From Chitinophaga nivalis (GTDB lineage: Bacteria > Bacteroidota > Bacteroidia > Chitinophagales > Chitinophagaceae): a stretch of DNA of 64,000 nt. The notes under the pieces were generated by a model, which did not search any database, was not told the origin of the DNA, and saw only the letters and a list, made by a program, of their open reading frames with translations. The stretch is from NCBI RefSeq assembly GCF_025989125.1, contig NZ_JAPDNR010000001.1, forward strand, positions 4,198,301-4,262,300, read 5' to 3'. Below are positions 42,590 to 51,882 of this stretch, piece by piece; position 1 is the first letter of the stretch; every line of letters starts with the position of its first letter. A program made the position numbers and the translations under genes.

Positions 42590-43066
42590 TTATTGCCGGC
42601 AATAGTCAGCAAAACATTGCAGGATAAAGTCCCACCCGTCTTTGCTGTTCAGCGCCTCGCGATAAGCGGCCGCCCCTTCGCCATGGTTATCGAAATGCCG
42701 GTGTCCGAAATCTATTTTTACCTTTTGCGGACCTTCCGGTTGAAAGTGAATAAATACTTCACTGGCTTTTTCCGGATCGGGTTCAGGTATCCGCTCCGGG
42801 CTGATCTGCCAGGAGATGGCAATGCTGGAACCATTGGTGATGTAAATAACCCGGCCCCAGTCGCAACTGAAGTTGTGCGGCCCGGTCTCGGTACAACGTC
42901 CGTTTACCTCAGGTTCTATGGTCATGCTAACCAGTTTATTGCCGGACCAGGTATAGTTTTTAGGCCACCAGCGCTCAATTTCAGCGATAAACTTTGTATA
43001 GGCAGCGCCGGCGTCAACCGGCAGGGTGATATGCCTGGAAATGTTTGGTGTTTTCATATGTGCCAT
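42590..43066 (-). CDS. SRPBCC/AHSA1-type protein
   Basis: A 158-residue START-like protein. It has ITLPVDAGAAYTKFIAEIERWWPKNYT at the N-terminus, with a double Trp found in the AHSA1 group. It also has strands NGRCTETG and WGRVIYITNGSSIAISWQISPE, and the long C-terminal helix with GEGAAAYREALNSKDGWDFILQCFADY. The ATG at 43066 is preferred over a TTG two codons earlier, with 43057 also possible. It likely binds a hydrophobic ligand. It shares the fold but little sequence with the SRPBCC gene at 5232-5708. It is convergent with the DinB gene. Confidence 0.82.
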   Translation of the reverse strand: MAHMKTPNISRHITLPVDAGAAYTKFIAEIERWWPKNYTWSGNKLVSMTIEPEVNGRCTETGPHNFSCDWGRVIYITNGSSIAISWQISPERIPEPDPEKASEVFIHFQPEGPQKVKIDFGHRHFDNHGEGAAAYREALNSKDGWDFILQCFADYCRQ

Positions 43067-43203
43067 TAACAAGTGGAGATTGTTACCAATGGTTGTTCCC
43101 TGTCTGTTATTCGGAAGCGCTATCCGGAAATATTTCCCGGCTGATGATCTTTTACTTCTCTAATATAAAAATAAAATCAGGATAATCAGCCGGTATCCAC
43201 CGG

Positions 43204-45627
43204 TTATTCTGACTGCAGACTTTTTACCGGGTTGGCAAGGGCCGTCCGCAGGGTCTGGTGGCTGACGGTGACAATAGCGATCACTAGGATCACCCCGGCA
43301 GGTATCAGTAAGATTCCCACCTGCATGGGTATACGAAATGCATAGCCGTTCAGCCAGGAACGAATGCCTATCCAGGCAATCGGCCCGGCAATGATATTCG
43401 AGAGCAGGATCAGTTTCAGGTAGTCTTTGGATAATAAATAGAGTAAGTGGGAAAGAGAAGCCCCCAGTACTTTACGGATACCGATTTCTTTCCTGCGCTG
43501 CACAATAGTGAAATAAGCCAGGCCAAACAATCCCAGACAAGCCAGGAATACCGCCAGGGCGGAAAACAGGCTGAATATGGTACCCAGCAACATATCTGCC
43601 TGATATTGCAGGTCATATTTTTTATCCGGGAAGAACCAGTCGAAAGGTTTATCCGGGTATACCTGCTGCCAGACGGCAGCTATTTTTTTGAGCACCGCCT
43701 GATCGGGACCTTGCTGCAGCCGTATCGACAGGAACTTTCCGCCCTGTTGCCGGTAGGTATACAGAAAGGGCTGATAGCCTGTTTTCAGGGAATGATGGTG
43801 ATAATTTTTCACCACCCCGATAATGGTAGTATAAGGTAACCGGGAAGTATCTGTATAAGTGAACTGGATACGGCGCCCCACAGCGGCTTCAGGAGAAGCG
43901 AATCCCAGTAACTTCGCCGCTTCTTCATTCACGAGTATTTCCTCCGCATTTTGTCCGGTGGCGGCAAAGTCACGGCCTGCCGCCAGCGGTAAGTCAACGC
44001 TGGCCAGAAAGCCGGCACTGATGCCGAAGTGATAGTAATTATAGCTCTTCTCTTTCGGCGCTGCACCATAGGGCATCACATAATCATCAGAGTTGATATC
44101 ATCAAAGCCCATCCCGGGGATACAGGTGGAAAACGCAGCGATCTTCACTTCCGGTAATTGCAGTAACAACGAGCGAAAGCTGCTGGCGCTGGCATTTCTA
44201 TTCGCCGCTTCGGTGCCCGGCATCTGGGGCAGGCGCGCCGTAATCACCTGATGCAGGTTAATACCCAGGTCATTGTGCCGCATGTACATGGTTTGCCGGT
44301 ATACCGCAAAGGTACCGGCAATCAGTACCGCAGTGGCGGTAAACTGCAGCACCACCAGCGACTTTCGTAGTAGTAGTCCATGTGCGGCATGCGACAGCCG
44401 GCCTTTCAGCACATTCACCGGCCGGAAAGAAGATAGCACCAATGCCGGATAAAAGCCCGCGGCCACGGTGCCGGTCAATAGCAGTCCGGCGAATACCAGC
44501 CAGAAAAAGCGGTCATGGAAGATGTGGTGACTGATAGGCTGATGGGTCAGCTGACAGAAAAACGGATAGGCGGCGGCAATGACGCCCAGTGCCATGATAG
44601 CGGCCAGTCCGTTGATCAGTCCCGATTCAAACAGAAACTGGTATATGATCTGTTGTCTCCCGGAACCGACTACTTTCCTTACACCCACTTCCCGGGCCCG
44701 TTCCATCGCCCTGGCGGTAGAAAGGTTGATATAATTAATCCAGGCGATGAGCATAATGAAAACAGCGACGATCAGGAGGGCATTCACCGTACCGGCATGC
44801 CCGTTTTCTTCCGGCTCAAAGCTTTTATGGGAGTACAGGTGTATATCGGATAAGGGCTCGGCCACCATGATCTTTTCCCGGGCGTATTTTTTTGATAAGA
44901 CATACAGTTGCTGGTTGAGCTTTTTAAGATCTGTTCCGGGCTCCAGTAACAGATAGGTATAATCGTTGTTGGAGGTCCAGTTTTGGAAAGAGGCCGGGCC
45001 GTTCCAGGTGTAGAGGCTGGGATAGGATACCAGCATGCTGAATTTAAGGTGTGTATTGGGCGGGAGATCTGCCATGACGCCGGTGATCTTCAAGGGTATT
45101 TTTCTGCCGCCCGGGAAGGAAATGAGTTTCCCGACTACATTGGCAGTACCGAAGTATTTGATGGCTGTGCTTTCGGTGAGTACGATCTGTTCCGGTGCGG
45201 CCAGCGCAGTAGCGGGGTCGCCATACAGCATTTTATAGGAAAACAATCGGAAGATGGAGCCATCTGCGGTGTATACGCGGTCTTCCAGAAAGGTTTTATT
45301 ATTGGCCGTGAACGCTTTCCCAAACAGTTCATTTAAACGCACATAATCTTTCACACCGGGGATGGTAGCCTTGGCCGTAGGTCCCAGCGGGCGGCAGGTG
45401 GCCGCGTCTGAAATAATGAACTCCTGGCCCTTGTAGAGATTGAGGGTCACCCGAACCAGCTGATCGCGCTGCCGGATGAAATTTTCATAGCTCCGTTCAA
45501 ACCGGACGTATTGGAGAATAAGTAAACAGGCAGCCATTCCCAGCGCAAGTCCCCCTAAATTTATCAGGGTGAAGAGCTGGTGCCGTAGTAATGTGCGCCA
45601 GGTTATTTTAAAGTAGTTCCGCCACAT
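43204..45627 (-). CDS. MacB/FtsX-like ABC transporter permease, orphan
   Basis: An 807-residue permease with the same architecture as the gene at 16132-18495. It has an N-terminal helix (LFTLINLGGLALGMAACLLIL), a periplasmic MacB core, and FtsX blocks marked REVGVRKVVGSGRQQ and KEIGIRKVLGASLSH. A second periplasmic core lies between them and a final three-helix block ends LANPVKSLQSE. The other copy ends LANPVKSLDSE. Two such paralogues in one window, both without an ATPase partner, reflect the expansion of this family in Chitinophagaceae. It probably acts in export or stress sensing with a shared ATPase. Confidence 0.9.
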   Translation of the reverse strand: MWRNYFKITWRTLLRHQLFTLINLGGLALGMAACLLILQYVRFERSYENFIRQRDQLVRVTLNLYKGQEFIISDAATCRPLGPTAKATIPGVKDYVRLNELFGKAFTANNKTFLEDRVYTADGSIFRLFSYKMLYGDPATALAAPEQIVLTESTAIKYFGTANVVGKLISFPGGRKIPLKITGVMADLPPNTHLKFSMLVSYPSLYTWNGPASFQNWTSNNDYTYLLLEPGTDLKKLNQQLYVLSKKYAREKIMVAEPLSDIHLYSHKSFEPEENGHAGTVNALLIVAVFIMLIAWINYINLSTARAMERAREVGVRKVVGSGRQQIIYQFLFESGLINGLAAIMALGVIAAAYPFFCQLTHQPISHHIFHDRFFWLVFAGLLLTGTVAAGFYPALVLSSFRPVNVLKGRLSHAAHGLLLRKSLVVLQFTATAVLIAGTFAVYRQTMYMRHNDLGINLHQVITARLPQMPGTEAANRNASASSFRSLLLQLPEVKIAAFSTCIPGMGFDDINSDDYVMPYGAAPKEKSYNYYHFGISAGFLASVDLPLAAGRDFAATGQNAEEILVNEEAAKLLGFASPEAAVGRRIQFTYTDTSRLPYTTIIGVVKNYHHHSLKTGYQPFLYTYRQQGGKFLSIRLQQGPDQAVLKKIAAVWQQVYPDKPFDWFFPDKKYDLQYQADMLLGTIFSLFSALAVFLACLGLFGLAYFTIVQRRKEIGIRKVLGASLSHLLYLLSKDYLKLILLSNIIAGPIAWIGIRSWLNGYAFRIPMQVGILLIPAGVILVIAIVTVSHQTLRTALANPVKSLQSE

Positions 45628-45848
45628 GATAGGAGATAAAAGGGTTTGATCTTTGATAGCCAGGGCGATATCAGTGCCATGTTCCTTATTTTATTAAGAT
45701 GAATATAATATGTATTTTATTTATCTTCATTTGTTCAATACCGGACAAAAGATTGACCGCGACTGAACAGCCTGTTGCAAACAGGTATCGGGTAAGTTGA
45801 CCAGCAGGGAGCATCTTGTCTCTGCATGCTGATTGTTGAACAATATTG

Positions 45849-45856
45849 TAAATTTG
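45849..45856 (+). promoter_or_regulatory. -7 element TAAATTTG before the AraC gene
   Basis: Exact TAnnTTTG match ending 17 bases before the ATG at 45874. No TTG lies at the proper -33 distance. Confidence 0.45.
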
Positions 45857-45873
45857 TCGGGAGGCCATAGACC

Positions 45874-46815
45874 ATGCGTAATAATAAAAGTAAGATTCCA
45901 ACATTTAAAGTAAATAATTTTCAGCGCTCCTTTTTTGTAGGACGCGATGAAAAAGGAGATACTTATCCTTTACCGGCAACTCAGTTTTTTGAAATCGAAC
46001 GGATCGACAATCTATTTAATAAATGCGAAGAATGCCGGGAACCACACCGTATCGATTTTTATTTCCTGTTGTTGCTGACAGGAGGGGAAGGGGTACATAC
46101 CTTCGATGACCAGGAGCATTATATCAAAGAGAATACGCTTTGTTTCGTGAATCCGGATATGGTAACGTCCTGGAACTCCCAGACCGATTATCAGCAGGGA
46201 TATTCCTGTTCATTTTCAGAAGAATTCATTCACCTGGGCCGTGAAAACAAACGGTTCCTGCATGAATTACCTTTCTTCAAACTGGGCGGCAGTGCGGTAT
46301 TACCGCTGCAACCGGAACAGGCACAGTATTATGCCACCCTGCTGGAACAGATGTGTCTGGAGAAACAACGCAACACCATTCACTCTCCGGATATACTCCG
46401 CACTTTATTACAACTGTTCCTGCAGAAAGTACAATCAGAGTTTGGTCCGAAAGATTGCCAGCTGAAAACGACTAACAACTCCGGATTACGGCTTACCAAG
46501 GCCTTTATGGATTTGTATCACCAGGATTTCGATCTGCTGCGGAAAGGGAAGATCAACCAGCCGAAACAGATATCTGCCTATGCAGAAGTGCTGGGCATCA
46601 CCCAGAATCATATGAATGATACTGTGAAAGAAGTCACCGGTAAATCAGCGGGGCAGCATATCCAGGATCGCCTGACCAAAGAAGCTACCATGTTGCTGAT
46701 GCAATCGCATTTAAGTGTCAGTGAAATCGCCTTTAAACTGGGATTCAATGACCCGTCCTATTTTTCTCGTTTTTATAAGAAGAACACCGGCGTAAGCCCG
46801 TCTGCATTGAGATAG
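45874..46815 (+). CDS. AraC-family transcriptional regulator
   Basis: A 313-residue activator-type regulator. Residues about 20-130 form a cupin-like arm (IDFYFLLLLTGGEGVHTFDDQEHYIKENTLCFVNPDMVTSWN) that senses a ligand. The C-terminal HTH_18 pair at about 205-305 has AYAEVLGITQNHMNDTVKEVTGKSAGQHI and SVSEIAFKLGFNDPSYFSRFYKKNTGVSPSALR. It is 113 bases before a luciferase-like oxidoreductase gene on the same strand, which may be its target. The oxidoreductase has a separate promoter-like element. The effector cannot be read from sequence. Confidence 0.92.
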   Translation: MRNNKSKIPTFKVNNFQRSFFVGRDEKGDTYPLPATQFFEIERIDNLFNKCEECREPHRIDFYFLLLLTGGEGVHTFDDQEHYIKENTLCFVNPDMVTSWNSQTDYQQGYSCSFSEEFIHLGRENKRFLHELPFFKLGGSAVLPLQPEQAQYYATLLEQMCLEKQRNTIHSPDILRTLLQLFLQKVQSEFGPKDCQLKTTNNSGLRLTKAFMDLYHQDFDLLRKGKINQPKQISAYAEVLGITQNHMNDTVKEVTGKSAGQHIQDRLTKEATMLLMQSHLSVSEIAFKLGFNDPSYFSRFYKKNTGVSPSALR

Positions 46816-46880
46816 AAGGGGGCTGTAAATTGTACTGGTTAATCTGTATATTCTCCTGTCATCCGGTGTTGTTCTGTTGG

Positions 46881-46888
46881 TACTTTTG
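46881..46888 (+). promoter_or_regulatory. -7 element TACTTTTG before the oxidoreductase gene
   Basis: Exact TAnnTTTG match 40 bases before the ATG at 46929. It lies inside an upstream extension of the frame, so it also argues for that ATG. Confidence 0.5.
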
Positions 46889-46928
46889 CAGGATCAACAG
46901 AAAAAAGAACCATACAATAACGGGCATT

Positions 46929-47942
46929 ATGAATAAGCAGCATACCGCAACGCGTCCTTTATCGGTATTGGACCTGGCCACCGTAGTGGAAGGACAAACA
47001 CCCGCCGACGCGTTTCACCGCAGCCTGGAGCTGGCGCAGTTTGCAGAAGAGGCAGGATTTAAGCGTTTCTGGATGGCAGAGCACCATAATATGGTCAGCG
47101 TAGCCAGTTCGGCCACCTCCGTACTGCTGGGCTATATCGCCGGCGGTACTAAACATATACGGGTAGGTTCCGGTGGCATCATGCTACCTAACCATGCCCC
47201 ACTGGTGATTGCAGAGCAGTTTGGTACCCTCGCTGCCCTGTACCCCGACCGGATCGACCTGGGATTGGGCCGGGCGCCAGGTACCGATCAGGTAACCGCC
47301 CGCGCATTACGCCGCGACCGTATGTCAGCAGCCAACGATTTCCCGGAAGAGGTGCTGGAATTACAAACCTATTTTTCACCGGATAATTGTAATAGTCCCG
47401 TAAGAGCCATCCCCGGAGAAGGACTGGATGTGCCTATCTGGATACTGGGCTCCAGCACCGACAGTGCTTACCTGGCCGCCGCCATGGGCTTGCCCTATGC
47501 GTTTGCCAGCCACTTTGCACCTACCCACCTGCATGCCGCGCTGCGTATCTATCGCGAACATTTCAAACCATCTGAATTCTTACAACAGCCATATACCATG
47601 GCCTGCGTCAACGTAGTGGCTGCAGATACCAATGAAGAAGCCCAACACCTGGCAACGTCTTTCTATCAGATGTTCCTGGGCATCATCCGGGGCCGGCTGC
47701 GGCAGCTGCCACCGCCGGTAGCCAGCATGGACAATATCTGGAGCCCACATGAAAAAGCGGCCGCCCAACAGATGCTGGACTACTCTTTTGTAGGTGATCC
47801 GGCTAAGATCCGGCAGGACCTGAAAGGCTTCCTGGATGCGACCGCCGTCGATGAACTGATGGTAACGGCACATATCTACGATCAATCTGCCCGGTTACAT
47901 TCCTATAAATTATTGCGTGAATTGTTTGATGATGTAGGATAG
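46929..47942 (+). CDS. LLM-class (luciferase-like) flavin-dependent oxidoreductase
   Basis: A 337-residue enzyme of the bacterial luciferase family, subgroup without the beta-subunit insertion. Visible are the N-terminal LSVLDLATVVEGQTPADAFHRSLELAQFAEEAGFKRFWMAEHHNMVSVASSAT, the strand IRVGSGGIMLPNHAPLVIAEQFGTLAALYPDRIDLGLGRAPG and LPYAFASHFAPTHLHAAL. These form the TIM-barrel FMN site. It oxidises a small organic substrate using reduced flavin, which must be supplied by another enzyme. It is downstream of an AraC regulator, the only partner visible. Length and ends are normal. Confidence 0.92.
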   Translation: MNKQHTATRPLSVLDLATVVEGQTPADAFHRSLELAQFAEEAGFKRFWMAEHHNMVSVASSATSVLLGYIAGGTKHIRVGSGGIMLPNHAPLVIAEQFGTLAALYPDRIDLGLGRAPGTDQVTARALRRDRMSAANDFPEEVLELQTYFSPDNCNSPVRAIPGEGLDVPIWILGSSTDSAYLAAAMGLPYAFASHFAPTHLHAALRIYREHFKPSEFLQQPYTMACVNVVAADTNEEAQHLATSFYQMFLGIIRGRLRQLPPPVASMDNIWSPHEKAAAQQMLDYSFVGDPAKIRQDLKGFLDATAVDELMVTAHIYDQSARLHSYKLLRELFDDVG

Positions 47943-48117
47943 ATAGTACGATTCCTATCCGCAGGAGAGCCTTGTTCGCGTAACCGGACAAGGCTTCCCT
48001 GCTATGGGCATTACGTGTAGCCTTTGCCGTGGCGGCGAATATCCTGCCGGCAAAAATATCCGACATGTAAGCTTTTGCCCGGTTTTAAGTATTTTGCAGC
48101 TGATTTGAAAAGTAACT

Positions 48118-48864
48118 ATGGACATCAGCGTTAATAAATACATCAGTGAAACCGGTTTTTGCAGCCGGAGAGAGGCCGACAAATACATTGAACAGGGACG
48201 TGTCACCATCAATGATAACATTGCCTCAAAAGGAAACCGTGTAAAAGATGGAGATGTAGTGGAAGTAGACGGAGAACCGCTGAAAAAGAAGAAGTCCACC
48301 ATTTATATTGCCCTCAACAAACCTAAGGGAATTACCTGTACCACAGATATGAAGGATAAGACGAACATCATCGATTATGTCAATTATCCTTCCCGCATTT
48401 TCCCGATCGGCCGGCTGGACAAACGTTCAGAAGGCCTCATCTTCCTGACCAACGATGGCGATATTGTCAATAAAATTCTGCGTGCCGGTAACCAGCACGA
48501 GAAAGAATATATTGTTACGGTAGATCAACCTATTACCGTGGAATTTATCAAGGCCATGCGAAACGGTGTGCGCATTCTGGGCGTGGTTACCCAGAAATGT
48601 TTTGTACAGCAGGAAGGACCGAACCGTTTCCGCATCATCCTGACGCAGGGCCTCAACCGGCAGATCCGCCGCATGTGTGAGGCACTCGGCTTTGAAGTGA
48701 CGACGCTGAAACGGGTACGTATCATGAATATGACCCTCAAGGATCTCGCCCCCGGCAAATGGCGTTACTTCACGAAAGAGGAAATCACCAACATCAATAC
48801 CCTGGTGGCCAACAGCAGCAAAACTGCCGGCAAAGGTGATCAGGATGGTGGAATGGATGAATAA
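48118..48864 (+). CDS. rluF: 23S rRNA pseudouridine synthase, RluF/RsuA type
   Basis: A 248-residue pseudouridine synthase. An N-terminal S4 RNA-binding domain (about 2-60: INKYISETGFCSRREADKYIEQGRVTINDN-like) is followed by the RsuA-family catalytic core. The catalytic Asp101 is in the motif GRLDKRSEGLIFLTNDG. LTQGLNRQIRRMCEALGFEV is the second RNA-binding motif. It isomerises a uridine in 23S rRNA (position 2604 in the E. coli RluF, inferred here). The symbol follows the family best match and could instead be rluB/rluE-like. It is a single-gene unit. Confidence 0.85.
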   Translation: MDISVNKYISETGFCSRREADKYIEQGRVTINDNIASKGNRVKDGDVVEVDGEPLKKKKSTIYIALNKPKGITCTTDMKDKTNIIDYVNYPSRIFPIGRLDKRSEGLIFLTNDGDIVNKILRAGNQHEKEYIVTVDQPITVEFIKAMRNGVRILGVVTQKCFVQQEGPNRFRIILTQGLNRQIRRMCEALGFEVTTLKRVRIMNMTLKDLAPGKWRYFTKEEITNINTLVANSSKTAGKGDQDGGMDE

Positions 48865-48873
48865 CCCCGTTCC

Positions 48874-49347
48874 TTATTTCAGCTTTTTAATATAAGAGAA
48901 AGACGAATCTTTGCCATAGGTAAAGATGAATTGACCGTTGACATCCATACCGTCGAAAGTAGTGGTGCCGATTTTCTGATTGTATACCGGTACATGTGCA
49001 AACGCAATGACCATGGAATCGAGGTATACATATTCCAGTTCCAGTTTTTTAAAGCCCATCTCTTTCATGTAGCGGAAGGCATTCCGGCTTTTGTCACTGG
49101 CATTTTCCAGGCTCCATAAGTCCTGCGGAAAACGGTGGAAGCGGAGGCGATAATCCTTGATGGCTTCAATGAAAGCCATAGCAGGTGCTATCTTCCGTTT
49201 TTTCTTTTTGATGTTGGTAGGGATACTGATGCCGGCGTCTTTATTGGCTACGCGGTTACCTTCGCTATCGGTGGTATAAAAACCTAATAAAGCACATCCG
49301 CTGCACAGGCAGCATAATAATAGTGGCAGGATAATAGTTTGGCGCAT
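48874..49347 (-). CDS. Lipoprotein of unknown function
   Basis: A 157-residue predicted lipoprotein. The signal peptide has lipobox LCSGC with Cys18 as the lipidated residue. The mature part begins with a short charged stretch (IKKKKRK), then a helix (MAFIEAIKDYRLRFHRFPQDLWSL) and strands ending in GQFIFTYGKDSSFSYIKKLK. I know no family for it. It converges with the pseudouridine synthase gene with only a 9-base gap, so no terminator lies between. It is likely anchored in the outer or inner membrane facing the periplasm. Confidence 0.75.
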   Translation of the reverse strand: MRQTIILPLLLCCLCSGCALLGFYTTDSEGNRVANKDAGISIPTNIKKKKRKIAPAMAFIEAIKDYRLRFHRFPQDLWSLENASDKSRNAFRYMKEMGFKKLELEYVYLDSMVIAFAHVPVYNQKIGTTTFDGMDVNGQFIFTYGKDSSFSYIKKLK

Positions 49348-49602
49348 GGCCGTAAATTAATGAATTATCTGAAGGCGGGAGCGGAGCGGATTATTTTTTT
49401 GTGTGACAGATGGCGGTTGCTTTGGTTGTATAGGTTGTTTTCAGTTGTTTAGTTTTGTGCGGCTGGAAACCTTTATCTGTAAGGTGTTGCAGGGTGTGTG
49501 GCGGAGAATTGTCAGTCGCTTTTTATTGCAGCGATATCGGCAATGAACAACACGATAAATTCGTATAGTCGTTACATTTATAGAAAAAAAATGAGTGAAA
49601 AA
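49348..49602. other. Short gene-free stretch upstream of tRNA-Lys
   Basis: No gene is supported. It is visibly richer in T and A than its surroundings and ends in the promoter of tRNA-Lys. I see no repeat or hairpin of note. Confidence 0.4.
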
Positions 49603-49633
49603 TTTGGAAGTAAAATTATAATTCCTATTTTTG
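49603..49633 (+). promoter_or_regulatory. Promoter of tRNA-Lys
   Basis: TTTG (49603-49606) and TATTTTTG (49626-49633) are separated by exactly 19 bases. Both match the Bacteroidota -33 and -7 consensus. The tRNA begins 28 bases after the -7 element. Confidence 0.8.
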
Positions 49634-49660
49634 CATCCCCTTAACAACAAAACAGGGAAT

Positions 49661-49733
49661 GATTCCGTAGCTCAGTTGGTAGAGCAATACACTTTTAATG
49701 TATGGGTCCTGGGTTCGAGTCCCAGCGGGATCA
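49661..49733 (+). tRNA. tRNA-Lys (anticodon UUU)
   Basis: A complete 73-base cloverleaf. Acceptor GATTCCG pairs with CGGGATC, the D-arm is GCTC/GAGC with an AGTTGGTA loop, and the anticodon stem ATACA/TGTAT encloses loop CTTTTAA (TTT). The variable loop has five bases and the T-arm is CTGGG-TTCGAGT-CCCAG. CCA is not encoded. It has a strong promoter and a terminator and is transcribed alone. Confidence 0.97.
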
Positions 49734-49745
49734 CAGACAACTTCT

Positions 49746-49775
49746 AAAACCTGCGCTAGTCGCGGGTTTTTCTTT
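49746..49775 (+). terminator. Terminator of tRNA-Lys
   Basis: AAAACCTGCG (49746-49755) pairs with CGCGGGTTTT (49761-49770) with one wobble. A T-rich tail follows. Confidence 0.75.
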
Positions 49776-50011
49776 TTTAGTTGAGCGTTTAGTTGAGGTC
49801 CTTATTATATAAGGGATCAAGTTGAATTCTTTCCCGTCCTGTAAAGTAACTAACGATTTAGTTAAACAAACTTCACCAAAATTTTTCAAACAATAGTGAG
49901 TAAAGTGTAAGATGATATTTTTATGATTTAATAAATGAACAAATCATTAATGGATTCTTTGAATTTCAGAAATAAAGTATTGGACGTATCTTGCATCTTT
50001 AGGTTTATAAT

Positions 50012-50671
50012 ATGAATAAAATTATCCCTGTATTTCTTATTGCTATCATTGGGTTGGCTGCCTGTAGCAAAAAAGACAAAACTCCCCCAATCAGTGAAAG
50101 AATTATCATTTATGATAACCTTGTATTTAGTGCCTTGAAATTTTATGATCAAAATCAATATTTTTCTACCTTCGATACTAGCTTTAAGCGTCCAAAGGGA
50201 AAGTCCGATCTTACAGAAACACAGTTGAAGAATGTTGATATTCTGTATTTTTATGACTGGGAAGATAGTAAACATGGATTTATGGACCCCAAAACAGCTG
50301 GAAAGGAGTGGTACTGGAACAATAAATATTATTACTACCCTTGGCTGTCTGGTAGTAAGCAAACAGTATTTTACACAACGGAGCTGAAAGGCGAAGACTT
50401 TATTAAAGTGAAATCAGACCCTGGTTTGTTTGATACTTATTTTAAAGATACAGTAATAGCCAAACATCCGGTGTTCCCTGATGGGAGTTGCATTGGGGGA
50501 AGAAGTACCTTAGATATGAAAGACTTGGCACGTGGACAGGTATGGGCATTGAAATCCAGTGCTTCCGGTAAACGGAGTTTTCTATATATCCGCGCAGATC
50601 AGGAGCATGGATGGCCGGATTATCCAATCAAAGGTTTCAGCGTAAAAGTAGACATCATCACTGAAAAATAA
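50012..50671 (+). CDS. Secreted lipoprotein of unknown function
   Basis: A 219-residue lipoprotein with lipobox LAAC and lipidated Cys18. The mature chain is rich in Tyr, Trp and Lys (for example EWYWNNKYYYYPW). It has strand-like segments suited to a surface or periplasmic beta fold. I recognise no family. Base composition is lower in GC than in most neighbours, and the same holds for the intergenic stretch before it, so it may be a recent arrival. The next gene is on the opposite strand, so it forms its own unit. Confidence 0.75.
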   Translation: MNKIIPVFLIAIIGLAACSKKDKTPPISERIIIYDNLVFSALKFYDQNQYFSTFDTSFKRPKGKSDLTETQLKNVDILYFYDWEDSKHGFMDPKTAGKEWYWNNKYYYYPWLSGSKQTVFYTTELKGEDFIKVKSDPGLFDTYFKDTVIAKHPVFPDGSCIGGRSTLDMKDLARGQVWALKSSASGKRSFLYIRADQEHGWPDYPIKGFSVKVDIITEK

Positions 50672-50788
50672 CAACATAGGTGAAATTTGTTATTATTTTG
50701 CGCCGCGCTGTAACGGAATATGCATAACGTTGAGATAGTTGTTGATAATGTTGCTTTATAACAGCGGCAATCAATGATTTCAAATCTG

Positions 50789-51688
50789 TCAGCGTAGATC
50801 CGATCGTCTGAAAATAAACCGCAAAGCGTCGTAATAGGCTTTGATGGGTTCCGTCATATGCGTGTCTTCGGGATAGCTAACATACTTATGGTCTAAACCC
50901 GGAATCTTCCTTTGGGTGATGATAGCATCGAATTTTACAAGATCGTTATGGAAGGTGGATTGGCCGTCTGATAATCCTTCGTATGCATCACTGTAAAAGA
51001 TCATTTTGTTTATTACGCGATCATTTTTTAGCTTTTCAGCAGCGAGGCTAAGTAAATAGCCCTTATCCCACCAGAAGGATGGGCTTATCGCAATATAAGC
51101 CCCGAACATATCCGGCCGCGTTAACAGGCAATTGATTGTGGTGATACCGCCAAATGAATGTCCTGCAAAAATTTTAAAAGGTTTTGTTTTGTAGTGCGCG
51201 TCAATATAAGGGATCAGTTCAGTCCCAATGAACTGCAAAAATATATTGCCGCCGCCACTTGACTTATACCGGGAGTTTGAAGTGGTGTCAGGATTGCCAT
51301 CATTATCAGTAATACTATGGGTAGGAGTAAGGTCCCTTACACGGTTTGTATTGGGGATGCCGACTATAATCATTTCGGGCACAACATTTACATCGCTGCG
51401 GCTTAAATACCGACAATATTCTGCCACCAGACTAAAATGATTGTCCCCGTCAAGTATGTACATGACCGGGTAACGCTTATCAGGCATCAAGGTATCTGCA
51501 GGTGGTGCATAAATATAAACTTTCCGATATTCCCCCAACACCTTAGACGAAAGCTGGATGATATCTGCCGATATGGGTTTAAAAACCGGATCGGTTTGGG
51601 CAAGCAGGCTGTTGGGAATTAACAGGATGAAAAAAACATACACGATGCTATTTCCAAAATGACGCTTTAAGCAGCTGCTGTAATTCAT
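50789..51688 (-). CDS. Secreted alpha/beta-hydrolase (putative esterase, IroE/EstD-like)
   Basis: A 299-residue esterase with a cleavable signal peptide (about 1-30). The nucleophile motif GHSFGG puts the catalytic serine at 178. The strand before it is FKIFAGHSFGGITTI, VMYILDGDNHFSLVAEYCRYL gives the oxyanion region, and the likely catalytic histidine is in YPEDTHMTEPIKAYYDAL. It belongs to the putative-esterase family (PF00756), which includes enzymes that open cyclic siderophores and cleave acyl esters. It acts in the periplasm or outside. No siderophore genes are near. The LuxR regulator upstream on the same strand may control it. Confidence 0.88.
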   Translation of the reverse strand: MNYSSCLKRHFGNSIVYVFFILLIPNSLLAQTDPVFKPISADIIQLSSKVLGEYRKVYIYAPPADTLMPDKRYPVMYILDGDNHFSLVAEYCRYLSRSDVNVVPEMIIVGIPNTNRVRDLTPTHSITDNDGNPDTTSNSRYKSSGGGNIFLQFIGTELIPYIDAHYKTKPFKIFAGHSFGGITTINCLLTRPDMFGAYIAISPSFWWDKGYLLSLAAEKLKNDRVINKMIFYSDAYEGLSDGQSTFHNDLVKFDAIITQRKIPGLDHKYVSYPEDTHMTEPIKAYYDALRFIFRRSDLR

Positions 51689-51882
51689 ACCAATAGAAGG
51701 GTTAAAGTGTGTATATGGTTTTGGAAGTGTATACTAGTTTACCCTGCTGCTGTCAGCATCGCCAGCGTTCCTGCTGAACTGATCCCATTTTGTAAGCAGC
51801 ATACCGCTTCCTGATGGCGTCTCCTCATAGATGCTATCCGGCAGCAGCTCCAAAAGTACATCACATGCTCCCGTCGGCCCCA

